Assembly (NCBI RefSeq): GCF_001870465.1
Contig: NZ_MDGK01000004.1
Span: forward strand, 52,260 to 116,259
DNA: 64,000 nt
Source: Pseudomonas extremorientalis
GTDB taxonomy: Bacteria; Pseudomonadota; Gammaproteobacteria; Pseudomonadales; Pseudomonadaceae
Reading direction: 5' to 3'
Made by a program: the position numbers and the translations under genes. How positions within the stretch are numbered: the first letter of the stretch is position 1; every line of letters begins with the position of its first letter. Of this stretch, positions 39,512 to 47,486 are shown piece after piece. Under the pieces are notes generated by a model. That model did not search any database. It was given only the letters and a program-made list of their open reading frames with translations, and had not been told where the DNA came from.

Positions 39512-40846
39512 TTATCCTCGGATCGCCCAGAAGGCCAGGTTCAAGCCCGGGAACTGCCCGGCGATATGGAAGGCAAAACCGCCGGAATTGCCCAGTTGTT
39601 GCCAATGCTCGCTGCCGCGATCGAGCTCGTAATACGTCGAGCCTGCGTGGTACGGCAGTTGGCGTGGCGCCACCGGCAGAGGCAACAGGCCAATACCCGG
39701 CAGTTGCAGGTTAACCAGGTCGCGGATGTGCTCCACCGAGCCGACTTTGCTCTGCTGGCCGAAGCGTGCGCGCAGGGTTTCGCCGGGCACATCGGCGCGC
39801 ACCACCAGGATGAAACTGGCGTTGTCGAGCAGAGTCTTGTCGGCCAGCATCGCCACGTGCACGCCATAGGCTTTCTCGACAATCGGGATCGGTGTGGCCT
39901 TGCTGTCGATCAGCATCGACAACGCTTCACGCAATGCCGCCATCACCGGCGCGAAGCTCAGGGCCAGGTCATCGTGCTGATACTGCGGGTATTCCTGGGG
40001 GCGACGACCGGAGGTGGAGAAGGTCGAGAACTCGCCGGCCAGGCTGACCAGCTCGCTGAAGAAGCGCTCTGGGTGCAACGGGCTCAACTGGCTCAAATGC
40101 TGGACCAGCGGTTGGGCGCGGTTGACCAGTTGCAGCAGCATGAAGTCGGCAATCTCCGACGCGCCACCGGCGCCCGATGCCACCACCCGCCCCGCCAGGG
40201 CTTCGCCGCGCTGGTGCAGCAGGCCGAGCAGTTCGCTGCGAAAGGCGGTGAGCGGTTTGCTCGCGGCCACATCCAATACTGGCGGGATGTAGGTGTCATC
40301 GAGCACCAATGCGCGGTCGGCCCGTTTTTCCTTGATGCGCACCAGGCCCACGGCGGCGTAATCGCTGATGCCATCCTGGGCGGTGAGCAGGCGCAGGGCG
40401 CGGGAACCCACGGCCACCGGGGCGCGGTTTTCGAAAGGTGCGTTGTCATCGCGTACTTCGCGCACCTGGCTCACATAACGCGCAGCCTCCAGGGCTTCGC
40501 CTTCATCCACGGTATCGCGGGCGCCGGCGCGCTTGAGCGGCAGGGCCAGGTACACCAGGCCGTCGCGCAGGTTGTCATCGATATTCAGCGGGCTTGGCGC
40601 CAGGTCATCCTGGGGGATATTGAACGGCGTGCCGTCGGGCAGCAGGCCACGCGCCGACACGATCGCCAGCTTGCCCTGGGCCAGCAGGCCCTGGTCGATC
40701 AGCAGCTCGGAAAAACCCCAGGCGCCGGCGGACAACGGGCGGCTGCGGGCATCGATCAGGTTTTCCAGGTAACGGTCATGCTGCTGGAAGTGCTGCGTTC
40801 CGATGAACATGCCTTCCGACCAGACCACGCGATTGTTCCAGGACAT
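39512..40846 (-). CDS. tssK: T6SS baseplate subunit TssK
   Basis: TssK is a trimeric adaptor that links the baseplate (TssEFG) to the TssJLM membrane complex. The 444-residue protein starts MSWNNRVVWSEGMFIGTQHFQQHDRYLE, the classic N-terminus with the GMFIGTQHFQQHD motif, and has normal length. No membrane segment or signal peptide is present, so it is cytoplasmic. The gene lies 18 bp after tssJ and 6 bp before tssL. Confidence 0.95.
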   Translation of the reverse strand: MSWNNRVVWSEGMFIGTQHFQQHDRYLENLIDARSRPLSAGAWGFSELLIDQGLLAQGKLAIVSARGLLPDGTPFNIPQDDLAPSPLNIDDNLRDGLVYLALPLKRAGARDTVDEGEALEAARYVSQVREVRDDNAPFENRAPVAVGSRALRLLTAQDGISDYAAVGLVRIKEKRADRALVLDDTYIPPVLDVAASKPLTAFRSELLGLLHQRGEALAGRVVASGAGGASEIADFMLLQLVNRAQPLVQHLSQLSPLHPERFFSELVSLAGEFSTFSTSGRRPQEYPQYQHDDLALSFAPVMAALREALSMLIDSKATPIPIVEKAYGVHVAMLADKTLLDNASFILVVRADVPGETLRARFGQQSKVGSVEHIRDLVNLQLPGIGLLPLPVAPRQLPYHAGSTYYELDRGSEHWQQLGNSGGFAFHIAGQFPGLNLAFWAIRG

Positions 40847-40864
40847 GGGGGCTCCGATTGCTTC

Positions 40865-41374
40865 TTATTGGGCAGGGCTGGATGGGGTGACCACGACGTC
40901 GGCGCGCACGGCACGCACATCGAGGCTGATCTGGTATTCGGTGTACTGGCGCGCGGGCACGTTGATCACCGTGCGCCATTGCGCGCGGTCCAACTCGCGA
41001 TAGCCCACCAGCAAACCGATCTGGCGCGTGGACGGGTCGAGGTCACGCTGGATGCTCAGTTGCTCGCCGGGTTGCACCATCACTTCGTCCTGGTCCAGCA
41101 GGTCCAGGCCCAGTGTGGATTGCGCACGGTCCGCCAGGGCGAAGTAATCGGAGCGGGCGAAGGTGGCGGCGTTTTTCAGTTCGAAAATGCGCACCCGCAC
41201 CGGGGCGGCCTGGCCGTTGGCGCCGGGGTTGAGCCCGCTGATCGCATGAAAGTGCAGCTCGACGGCGGCCGTATCCACTTCGGCCTCGGCGGCTGTTTCG
41301 GGTTTGGCGGCGTCTTTGGCACACGCCGTCAGCAAAAGCAGTGTGGCGACTGCGAGTAAAAACCTGGGAATCAT
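40865..41374 (-). CDS. tssJ: T6SS outer-membrane lipoprotein TssJ
   Basis: TssJ is the outer-membrane lipoprotein that holds the tip of TssM. The 169-residue protein has a lipoprotein signal peptide ending LLLLTAC (lipidated Cys18) and a transthyretin-like beta-sandwich (VELHFHAISGLNPGANGQAAPVRVRIFELK, then YTEYQISLDVRA). The L1-2 loop region typical of TssJ is present. It lies 52 bp downstream of fha, the largest gap between the early genes of the minus arm. Confidence 0.93.
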   Translation of the reverse strand: MIPRFLLAVATLLLLTACAKDAAKPETAAEAEVDTAAVELHFHAISGLNPGANGQAAPVRVRIFELKNAATFARSDYFALADRAQSTLGLDLLDQDEVMVQPGEQLSIQRDLDPSTRQIGLLVGYRELDRAQWRTVINVPARQYTEYQISLDVRAVRADVVVTPSSPAQ

Positions 41375-41426
41375 CCTGCGTCCTCAATGACGTACTTAGC
41401 TATCCGTTAAATCCATGTGCTGCGGT

Positions 41427-42755
41427 TCAGCGTCGCTGTCGTGCGCTGTGTTCTTCGTAGGCCCGGCTGAATTCGCGGCCGAACAGGTCCTGGAAATCTT
41501 CCTGGGCCTCGCGGGAAATATTGCTGTAGAGCTCGGTGAACTGCTGCCAGTACTGGGCCTGGCGCGAACCGTTGAAAAGGCTCGACAGCCCGCCGGGCTT
41601 GCCCATGCGCTCTTCCAGTTGTGCCGGTTCAAAGCGGCTGAGCAGATGCTTGATCGCCGCTTCCACACCGGCCATCACCGCCAACTGGTGGGCGCGCAGG
41701 TCGTTGAAACTGTCGCGTACGGCGAGGTCGGGTGCCATAAACGCCTGGTTGCCGTGGCGCAGGAGCAGCAGTAACGCTTCGTCGGCATTCGGGGCGAACT
41801 TCAACGGATTGTTTTCTGCCGGCTGGATCATGGTCTGCTGCATGCGGAACTCGCCCTTGAGGCTGGCGCGGGCCCGCAGCACGTCGATCAGGCCTTCGAC
41901 CATCAGGCGGTAGCTGCGGCCGATGTTTTCCATCTGGGCCTCGGCCTGGGCTTTGTCCAGGCGCAGTTGGTCCAGGCCCGCACCACGCAGGAAGGCTTGC
42001 AGAAGGTCCGGTTGCTGGCTTTCCGCCACGGGCGGCGGGGGCTCGACCACCGGGGGCGGCTGGATGACCGGTGGCGGCGCAGGCGGCGGCGCAGCGCTGA
42101 CGACGGGTGCTGGCGTGTCGCCAAACAGGTCCCAGTCTTCGGGAATCACCGCGCCCGACACCACCGGCGGGGCCACTACCGGCACAGCCACCGGTGTCGG
42201 CGGGCGGAAGTCATGTTGCTCGGAAGGCACGTGGTCCGGCACGGTTGGCGGCGGTACGGCGGTAGGACTGAGGAAGTCGAACAGGTCCGGCAGCGTGTCC
42301 ATCGATGAAGCGCCCTGGAATTGCGGCGCAATCACCGGAACAGGCGCGGGCTTATTCGACACGGCGCCCATCAGCGCTTCGAAACTGTTCGGCGACTCGC
42401 CGGCAAACGGCTGGCTGTGGACGGCCTGTACGTTGAAATCGATACGCGCCTGGATCTCGTAATCGCCGATGCGGATCAGCTCGCCATCTTGCAACAGCTC
42501 GCTGTTACCCCTACGCAAACGAATGCCGGCGTTAACCAACTCCACTCCGTTGGTACTGTTATCAGTTAAATAATAACGGCCATCTTTGTACTGAATAACG
42601 CAGTGCTGCGAGGAGACCAGACGCTCAGGATCAGGCAATACCCAGTCATTATCCGAGCTGCGGCCGATAGCCATCGAGCCCTGATTCATGGACTTTTCGG
42701 AGCACTGCCCAGGGGTAATTTTGTGATAACTAGTGATAGTCAAACACAGCGACAT
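41427..42755 (-). CDS. fha: T6SS FHA-domain scaffold protein Fha (TagH)
   Basis: Fha is the substrate of PpkA and PppA; its phosphorylated form multimerises and triggers assembly of the apparatus. The 442-residue protein has an N-terminal forkhead-associated domain (about 15-105: IGRSSDNDWVLPDPERLVSSQH with phosphothreonine-binding Arg and Ser, then YYLTDNSTNGVELVN). A Pro/Val-rich disordered linker (about 140-270) and a C-terminal TagH-type helical domain (about 280-442) follow. It is the first gene of the minus arm. The ATG at 42755 has a perfect AAGGAGG Shine-Dalgarno sequence that also contains an RsmA-type ANGGA. Confidence 0.92.
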   Translation of the reverse strand: MSLCLTITSYHKITPGQCSEKSMNQGSMAIGRSSDNDWVLPDPERLVSSQHCVIQYKDGRYYLTDNSTNGVELVNAGIRLRRGNSELLQDGELIRIGDYEIQARIDFNVQAVHSQPFAGESPNSFEALMGAVSNKPAPVPVIAPQFQGASSMDTLPDLFDFLSPTAVPPPTVPDHVPSEQHDFRPPTPVAVPVVAPPVVSGAVIPEDWDLFGDTPAPVVSAAPPPAPPPVIQPPPVVEPPPPVAESQQPDLLQAFLRGAGLDQLRLDKAQAEAQMENIGRSYRLMVEGLIDVLRARASLKGEFRMQQTMIQPAENNPLKFAPNADEALLLLLRHGNQAFMAPDLAVRDSFNDLRAHQLAVMAGVEAAIKHLLSRFEPAQLEERMGKPGGLSSLFNGSRQAQYWQQFTELYSNISREAQEDFQDLFGREFSRAYEEHSARQRR

Positions 42756-43149
42756 CTTGCCTCCTTGCTGATACTTCGCGCGCGGTCGATTCCCGGGACA
42801 GCGCTTCCCGGGATATCCCCATCAGGTCGAGCAATCGACCGTCCAAAACCTGCCAATACCAGCATGATCGCTGATCTTAACTGGGCTCTATGACAAAAAT
42901 CCTGTCCCGGTACGTCGTTCGACCCACTAGTCGCGCAGGTTGTTAAGCACCGCACATCTGTCACAGAGGGCGAATAGCTTACCTTGACAAGGCATAAGTA
43001 CTACACCAAAAATGCACAACTTCTTGAATACCAGTGATGGCACATTAGTGGCGTCTTGCTTATATGACCAAGAAAACATGCAAAGTTCCTTGCGCAACTA
43101 ATGCATGAATTGCCCGCGATCTAACGGGCTGATAGGGAGATCAAATTCA
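42756..43149. promoter_or_regulatory. Divergent control region between fha and tssA
   Basis: This 394-bp non-coding region must drive both arms of the secretion locus. Near fha it holds nested inverted repeats: CGGTCGATT (42783-42791) against AATCGACCG (42833-42841), a competing GGTCGA-GCAA-TCGACC hairpin (42825-42840), and two copies of TCCCGGGA (42791-42798 and 42807-42814). For tssA, TTGACA (42984-42989) with AAAAAT 18 bp later (43008-43013) is a plausible sigma-70 promoter. The stretch from about 42940 to 43120 is clearly more A/T-rich than its surroundings. ANGGA triplets overlap the Shine-Dalgarno sites of both first genes. Promoter assignments are inference. Confidence 0.5.
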
Positions 43150-44169
43150 GTGGATGTGCCGTTGCTGCTCACCGCCGTTTCCGCGACTTCGCCCTGTGGC
43201 GAAGATATGGAATATGACGCGCAATTTCTGCAATTGGAGCGTGATGCCAAGGGCCAACCCGAGCGCAGCATGGGCGACTCGATCCTGCCCGCTGAACCGC
43301 CGGAATGGCGCAGCATCCAGCAGCAAAGCCTCGACTTGCTCGCGCGCAGCAAAGACCTGCGCATCACCCACTTCCTGTTGCAAAGCGCCCTCGCCCTCCA
43401 AGGCGTGGCCGGCCTGGCCGAAGCGCTGACGCTGATCGATGCGCTGCTGCGCGATTACTGGGCCGACCTGCACCCGCGCCTGGACGCCGACGACGATAAC
43501 GACCCTACCGTACGCATCAACGCTCTCACCGGCCTGACCTGCGACACCAACATCCGTCTTCTGCGCGAAAGCATCCTCACGCGCTCGCGCACCTTCGGCC
43601 CCGTGAGCCTGCGCGCCGCGCTCAACGCCAGCGGCCTGCTGAGCTTCCCCGATGAGCAACTCGGCGCGCAGCAGCTCAACGCGGCGTTCCTCGACAGCGA
43701 CCCCGAGCAGCTACAGGCCACCCGCGACGCTCTGATTACGGCGCGTGCGGCGTGCGAAGCGATCGAACAACAGGTCAACGATCAGGTCGGTTCCGCCCAG
43801 GGCGTGGACCTCAGTGCCTTGAAGCAACCGCTCAAGCAGGCGTTGCAGATACTCAATCAAGCAGTGCCCGGCGCCGCCGGCAGCAGCGAACCCGAGGCCG
43901 TCAGTGACGACAATGCCCCCTCGGCCGACTTCGCCGCCGCCCCCGCAGCACCGCGTCCCGTTGGCGATATCGCCAGCCGCGACGATGTGTTGCGCAGCCT
44001 CGACAAGATCCTTGCGTACTACACCCGGCACGAGCCTTCGAGCCCGCTGCCGGTACTGTTGAACCGGGCGAAGAATCTGGTGCACGCCGACTTTGCGGCC
44101 ATCGTGCGCAATCTGATTCCCGACGGCATGTCCCAATTTGAAAACCTGCGCGGGCCGGACGGCGAGTAA
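43150..44169 (+). CDS. tssA: T6SS protein TssA (ImpA domain)
   Basis: TssA helps start and cap sheath polymerisation. The 339-residue protein has the N-terminal ImpA domain (VPLLLTAVSATSPCGEDMEYDAQFLQLERDA; LTLIDALLRDYWADLHPRLDADDDNDPTVR near 110-135), a middle region, and a short C-terminal domain (about 280-339, SREDVLRSLDKILAYYTRHEPSSPLP-type segment) like the P. aeruginosa TssA1 class. I choose GTG 43150 because the conserved N-terminus begins there and GGGAG lies 10 bp upstream; an upstream in-frame ATG at 43105 adds non-conserved residues. It is the first gene of the plus arm. Confidence 0.9.
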   Translation: MDVPLLLTAVSATSPCGEDMEYDAQFLQLERDAKGQPERSMGDSILPAEPPEWRSIQQQSLDLLARSKDLRITHFLLQSALALQGVAGLAEALTLIDALLRDYWADLHPRLDADDDNDPTVRINALTGLTCDTNIRLLRESILTRSRTFGPVSLRAALNASGLLSFPDEQLGAQQLNAAFLDSDPEQLQATRDALITARAACEAIEQQVNDQVGSAQGVDLSALKQPLKQALQILNQAVPGAAGSSEPEAVSDDNAPSADFAAAPAAPRPVGDIASRDDVLRSLDKILAYYTRHEPSSPLPVLLNRAKNLVHADFAAIVRNLIPDGMSQFENLRGPDGE

Positions 44170-44223
44170 GCCATCCGACTGTGCAGTAACAACACCGTCG
44201 CTCAAGCGACCAGGAGCAGCAAC

Positions 44224-44730
44224 GTGGCGAAGCAAAGTTCTCAGAAATTCATCGCGCGCAACCGTGCGCCTCGAGTGCAGATCGAGTACGACGTCGAGCT
44301 CTACGGCGCCGAGAAAAAGGTCCAGTTGCCCTTCGTAATGGGCGTGATGGCCGACCTCGCCGGCAAGCCTGCCGAGCCGTTGGCGCCGGTGGCCGACCGC
44401 AAGTTCCTTGAAGTGGACGTCGACAACTTCGACTCGCGCCTCAAGGCCATGCAGCCGCGCGTGGCGTTTCACGTACCGAACGAACTGACCGGCGAAGGCA
44501 ACCTGAGCCTGGACATCACCTTCGAAAGCATGGACGACTTCAGCCCGGCCGCCGTGGCACGCAAGGTCGACTCGCTGAATCAACTGCTCGAAGCCCGCAC
44601 CCAGCTGGCCAACCTGCTGACCTACATGGACGGCAAGACCGGCGCTGAAGAAATCATCATGAAGGCGATCAAGGATCCGGCACTGCTGCAAGCACTTGCC
44701 AGCGCGCCTAAGCCTGCAGGGGACCAGTAA
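44224..44730 (+). CDS. tssB: T6SS contractile sheath small subunit TssB (VipA)
   Basis: TssB and TssC polymerise into the contractile sheath around the Hcp tube. The 168-residue protein has the signature FIARNRAPRVQIEYDVELYGAEKKVQLPFVMGVMADL and the DRKFLEVDVDNFD segment. It starts with GTG at 44224 behind AGGAG; no ATG is available in frame before the conserved region. tssC begins 2 bp after the stop. Confidence 0.96.
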   Translation: MAKQSSQKFIARNRAPRVQIEYDVELYGAEKKVQLPFVMGVMADLAGKPAEPLAPVADRKFLEVDVDNFDSRLKAMQPRVAFHVPNELTGEGNLSLDITFESMDDFSPAAVARKVDSLNQLLEARTQLANLLTYMDGKTGAEEIIMKAIKDPALLQALASAPKPAGDQ

Positions 44731-44732
44731 TC

Positions 44733-46232
44733 ATGACTGACAATACCGCCCGCGAAGGCTCCCAGATCCTGGGCACCCAGACCGAAGAAGCCAGCGAGTT
44801 CGCCAACCTGCTGCTGCAGGAATTCAAGCCCAAGACCGAGCGCGCCCGCGAAGCCGTGGAAACCGCCGTGCGCACCTTGGCCGAACAGGCCCTGGCGCAA
44901 ACCGACCTGGTCTCCAATGACGCGATCAAGTCGATCGAATCGATCATCGCGGCCATCGACGCCAAGCTGACCGCCCAGGTCAACCAGATCATCCATCACC
45001 CGGACTTCCAACAGCTGGAAAGCGCCTGGCGTGGCCTGCACTACCTGGTCAACAACACCGAGAGCGATGAGCAGCTCAAGATCCGTGTGCTCAACATCTC
45101 CAAGCCGGACCTGCACAAGACCCTGAAGAAATTCAAGGGCACCGCGTGGGACCAGAGCCCGATCTTCAAGAAGATGTACGAAGAAGAATACGGCCAGTTC
45201 GGCGGCGAACCCTACGGCTGCCTGGTGGGCGACTACTACTTCGACCAGTCGCCACCCGACGTGGAACTGCTGGGCGAACTGTCGAAAGTCTGCGCCGCCA
45301 TGCACTCCCCGTTCATCGCTGCCGCTTCGCCGACCGTGATGGGCATGGGCTCGTGGCAAGAGCTGTCGAACCCGCGCGACCTGACCAAGATCTTCACCAC
45401 TCCGGAATACGCCGGCTGGCGTTCGCTGCGTGAATCGGAAGACTCGCGCTACATCGGCCTGACCATGCCGCGCTTCCTGGCGCGCCTGCCGTACGGCGCC
45501 AAGACCGACCCGGTGGAGGCCTTCGCCTTCGAAGAAAACACCGACGGTGCCGACAGTTCCAAGTACACCTGGGCCAACGCCGCGTATGCGATGGCGGTGA
45601 ACATCAACCGTTCGTTCAAGCACTACGGCTGGTGCTCGCGCATCCGTGGCATCGAGTCTGGCGGTGAAGTGGAAAACCTGCCGGCCCACACGTTCCCGAC
45701 CGATGACGGTGGCGTGGACATGAAGTGCCCGACCGAAATCGCCATCAGCGACCGCCGTGAAGCGGAACTGGCGAAAAACGGTTTCATGCCGCTGCTGCAC
45801 AAGAAAAACACCGACTTCGCCGCGTTCATTGGCGCGCAGTCGTTGCAGAAACCGGCCGAATACGATGACCCGGACGCCACCGCCAACGCCAACCTGGCCG
45901 CGCGCCTGCCGTACCTGTTCGCCACCTGCCGTTTCGCTCACTACTTGAAGTGCATCGTGCGCGACAAGATCGGTTCCTTCAAAGAGAAGGACGAGATGCA
46001 GCGCTGGTTGCAGGACTGGATCCTCAACTACGTGGACGGTGACCCGGCGCACTCCACCGAAACCACCAAGGCCCAGCACCCATTGGCTGCCGCCGAAGTG
46101 ATCGTGGAAGAAGTCGAAGGCAACCCGGGGTACTACAACTCCAAGTTCTACCTGCGCCCGCACTACCAGCTCGAAGGGCTGACGGTGTCGCTGCGCCTGG
46201 TATCGAAGCTGCCTTCGGCGAAAAGCGCGTAA
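44733..46232 (+). CDS. tssC: T6SS contractile sheath large subunit TssC (VipB)
   Basis: The 499-residue protein is the main sheath subunit and carries the N-terminal region recognised by ClpV after contraction. It shows the family hallmarks WRGLHYLVNNTESDE, the PYGCLVGDYYFDQSP segment, and GWCSRIRGIESGGEVENLP with HTFPTDDGGVDMKCPTEI further on. Length is normal. A REPIN separates it from hcp, so read-through or a second promoter is needed for the downstream genes. Confidence 0.96.
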   Translation: MTDNTAREGSQILGTQTEEASEFANLLLQEFKPKTERAREAVETAVRTLAEQALAQTDLVSNDAIKSIESIIAAIDAKLTAQVNQIIHHPDFQQLESAWRGLHYLVNNTESDEQLKIRVLNISKPDLHKTLKKFKGTAWDQSPIFKKMYEEEYGQFGGEPYGCLVGDYYFDQSPPDVELLGELSKVCAAMHSPFIAAASPTVMGMGSWQELSNPRDLTKIFTTPEYAGWRSLRESEDSRYIGLTMPRFLARLPYGAKTDPVEAFAFEENTDGADSSKYTWANAAYAMAVNINRSFKHYGWCSRIRGIESGGEVENLPAHTFPTDDGGVDMKCPTEIAISDRREAELAKNGFMPLLHKKNTDFAAFIGAQSLQKPAEYDDPDATANANLAARLPYLFATCRFAHYLKCIVRDKIGSFKEKDEMQRWLQDWILNYVDGDPAHSTETTKAQHPLAAAEVIVEEVEGNPGYYNSKFYLRPHYQLEGLTVSLRLVSKLPSAKSA

Positions 46233-46254
46233 ACCACCGATGAGCTAGCTCTTC

Positions 46255-46341
46255 TGTGGGAGGGGGCTTGCCCCCGATGGCATCACCGGGGTGTAACTGA
46301 CACACCGAGGTGCCTGCATCGGGGGCAAGCCCCCTCCCACA
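46255..46341. repeat. REPIN between tssC and hcp
   Basis: TGTGGGAGGGGGCTTGCCCC at the left and the inverted copy GGGGCAAGCCCCCTCCCACA at the right enclose about 40 bp of spacer. The whole 87 bp can fold into a long hairpin. Its insertion inside the secretion operon could set different transcript levels before and after it, for example by mRNA stabilisation. Confidence 0.9.
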
Positions 46342-46403
46342 CAAAAGCACTGCCCATTTGGAGTTAATCAAATTCAGTGGCCCACGCCACACAGGGAGAA
46401 AAC

Positions 46404-46892
46404 ATGGCTGTTGATATTTTCATCAAGATCGGCGACATCAAGGGCGAGTCCATGGACAAGGCCCACAAGGACGAAATCGACGTGCTGAACTGGAGCTGGG
46501 GCATGGCCCAGTCCGGCAACATGCACGTGGGCGGCGGTGGCGGCGCGGGCAAGGTGAACATCCAGGACCTGTCGCTGACCAAGTACGTCGACAAGGCTTC
46601 GCCGAACCTGATGATGCACTGCGCCAGCGGCAAGCACATCGACAAGGTCAAGCTGACCGTGCGCAAGGCCGGTGGCGAAAGCCAGGTCGAGTACATGGTG
46701 ATCAACCTGGAAGAAGTGCTGGTGACCTCGCTGAGCACCGGCGGTTCGGGCACCGATGACCGCCTGACCGAGAACGTCACCCTGAACTTCGCCCAAGTGA
46801 TGGTCGACTACCAGCCGCAGAAAGCCGACGGCACCAAAGACGGCGGCGCGATCAAGTTTGGCTGGAACATCCGTTCCAACACCAAGCGCTGA
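46404..46892 (+). CDS. hcp: T6SS tube protein Hcp
   Basis: Hcp hexamers stack into the expelled inner tube and carry small effectors. The 162-residue length is identical to that of the P. aeruginosa H1-T6SS Hcp1. The sequence has MAVDIFIKIGDIKGESMDKAH, the glycine-rich VGGGGGAGKVNIQDL loop, and the C-terminal DGGAIKFGWNIRSN. The ATG at 46404 has CAGGGAG upstream, again an ANGGA motif overlapping the ribosome binding site. There is no toxin extension. It is followed after 78 bp by tssE. Confidence 0.96.
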   Translation: MAVDIFIKIGDIKGESMDKAHKDEIDVLNWSWGMAQSGNMHVGGGGGAGKVNIQDLSLTKYVDKASPNLMMHCASGKHIDKVKLTVRKAGGESQVEYMVINLEEVLVTSLSTGGSGTDDRLTENVTLNFAQVMVDYQPQKADGTKDGGAIKFGWNIRSNTKR

Positions 46893-46970
46893 TAGCCCTG
46901 GTGGCCGTGGCGCCATGCCACGGCCCCTGGTTTTTTGTCCCTCTCGCAACCCGTCCGTGGAGCTGCTTTG

Positions 46971-47486
46971 GTGGTAACTGAAATCGCTTCCCGCGACCGT
47001 CTGCAACCGTCCCTGTTGGACCGGCTGACGGACGACGATCCAACCAATCCCAAGGAAAGCGCCGACAAACGCGTGCTGTCCCTGACCCAATTGAAAGCCT
47101 CGGTGCTGCGTGACCTGGCGTGGCTGCTCAACACCACGTCGTTGCTCGATGCCGATGCCACACTGCACACTCCAGCCGGCACCTCGGTGGTCAATTACGG
47201 CCTGCCGGCGCTGGCGGGCAACAGTGTTTCCAGCGTGGATATCAAGGCGCTGGAAGCCCTGATCTACCAGGCCATCGCCACCTTTGAGCCGCGCATCCTG
47301 CGCCACACCCTGCGTGTCAAAGCCCGTGTCGGCCATGGCGAAATGAACCACAACGCCCTGAGTTTCGAGATCGAAGGCGACCTGTGGGCCCAGCCGGTGC
47401 CGTTGCGCCTGTTGCTGCAAACCGACCTCGACCTGGAATCCGGCCACGTACGCGTGGTCAATGCCGACCAGCGGAGGCGCCCATGA
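46971..47486 (+). CDS. tssE: T6SS baseplate subunit TssE (gp25-like)
   Basis: TssE is the gp25/lysozyme-like baseplate component from which the sheath grows. The 171-residue protein shows [17 protein letters not shown] near the start, [10 protein letters not shown], the NYGLPALAG segment and the [11 protein letters not shown] strand containing the conserved EPR motif. I choose GTG 46971 because GGAG lies 8 bp upstream and the conserved region starts there; a longer in-frame start at 46935 lacks support. Its stop overlaps tssF (ATGA). H1 systems usually have tagJ between hcp and tssE; here it is missing. Confidence 0.9.
   Translation: MVTEIASRDRLQPSLLDRLTDDDPTNPKESADKRVLSLTQLKASVLRDLAWLLNTTSLLDADATLHTPAGTSVVNYGLPALAGNSVSSVDIKALEALIYQAIATFEPRILRHTLRVKARVGHGEMNHNALSFEIEGDLWAQPVPLRLLLQTDLDLESGHVRVVNADQRRRP

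Noticed and set aside
38444..41359. A 971-codon open frame opposite tssL-tssK-tssJ
   Set aside because: It spans three well-identified genes on the other strand and shows no domain of its own, only the His/Gln/Arg-rich composition of an antisense frame.
43038..43060. Sigma-54-like TGGCAC ... TTGC upstream of tssA
   Set aside because: The two boxes are 12 bp apart, whereas a -24/-12 promoter needs about 5 bp, so they cannot be one promoter.
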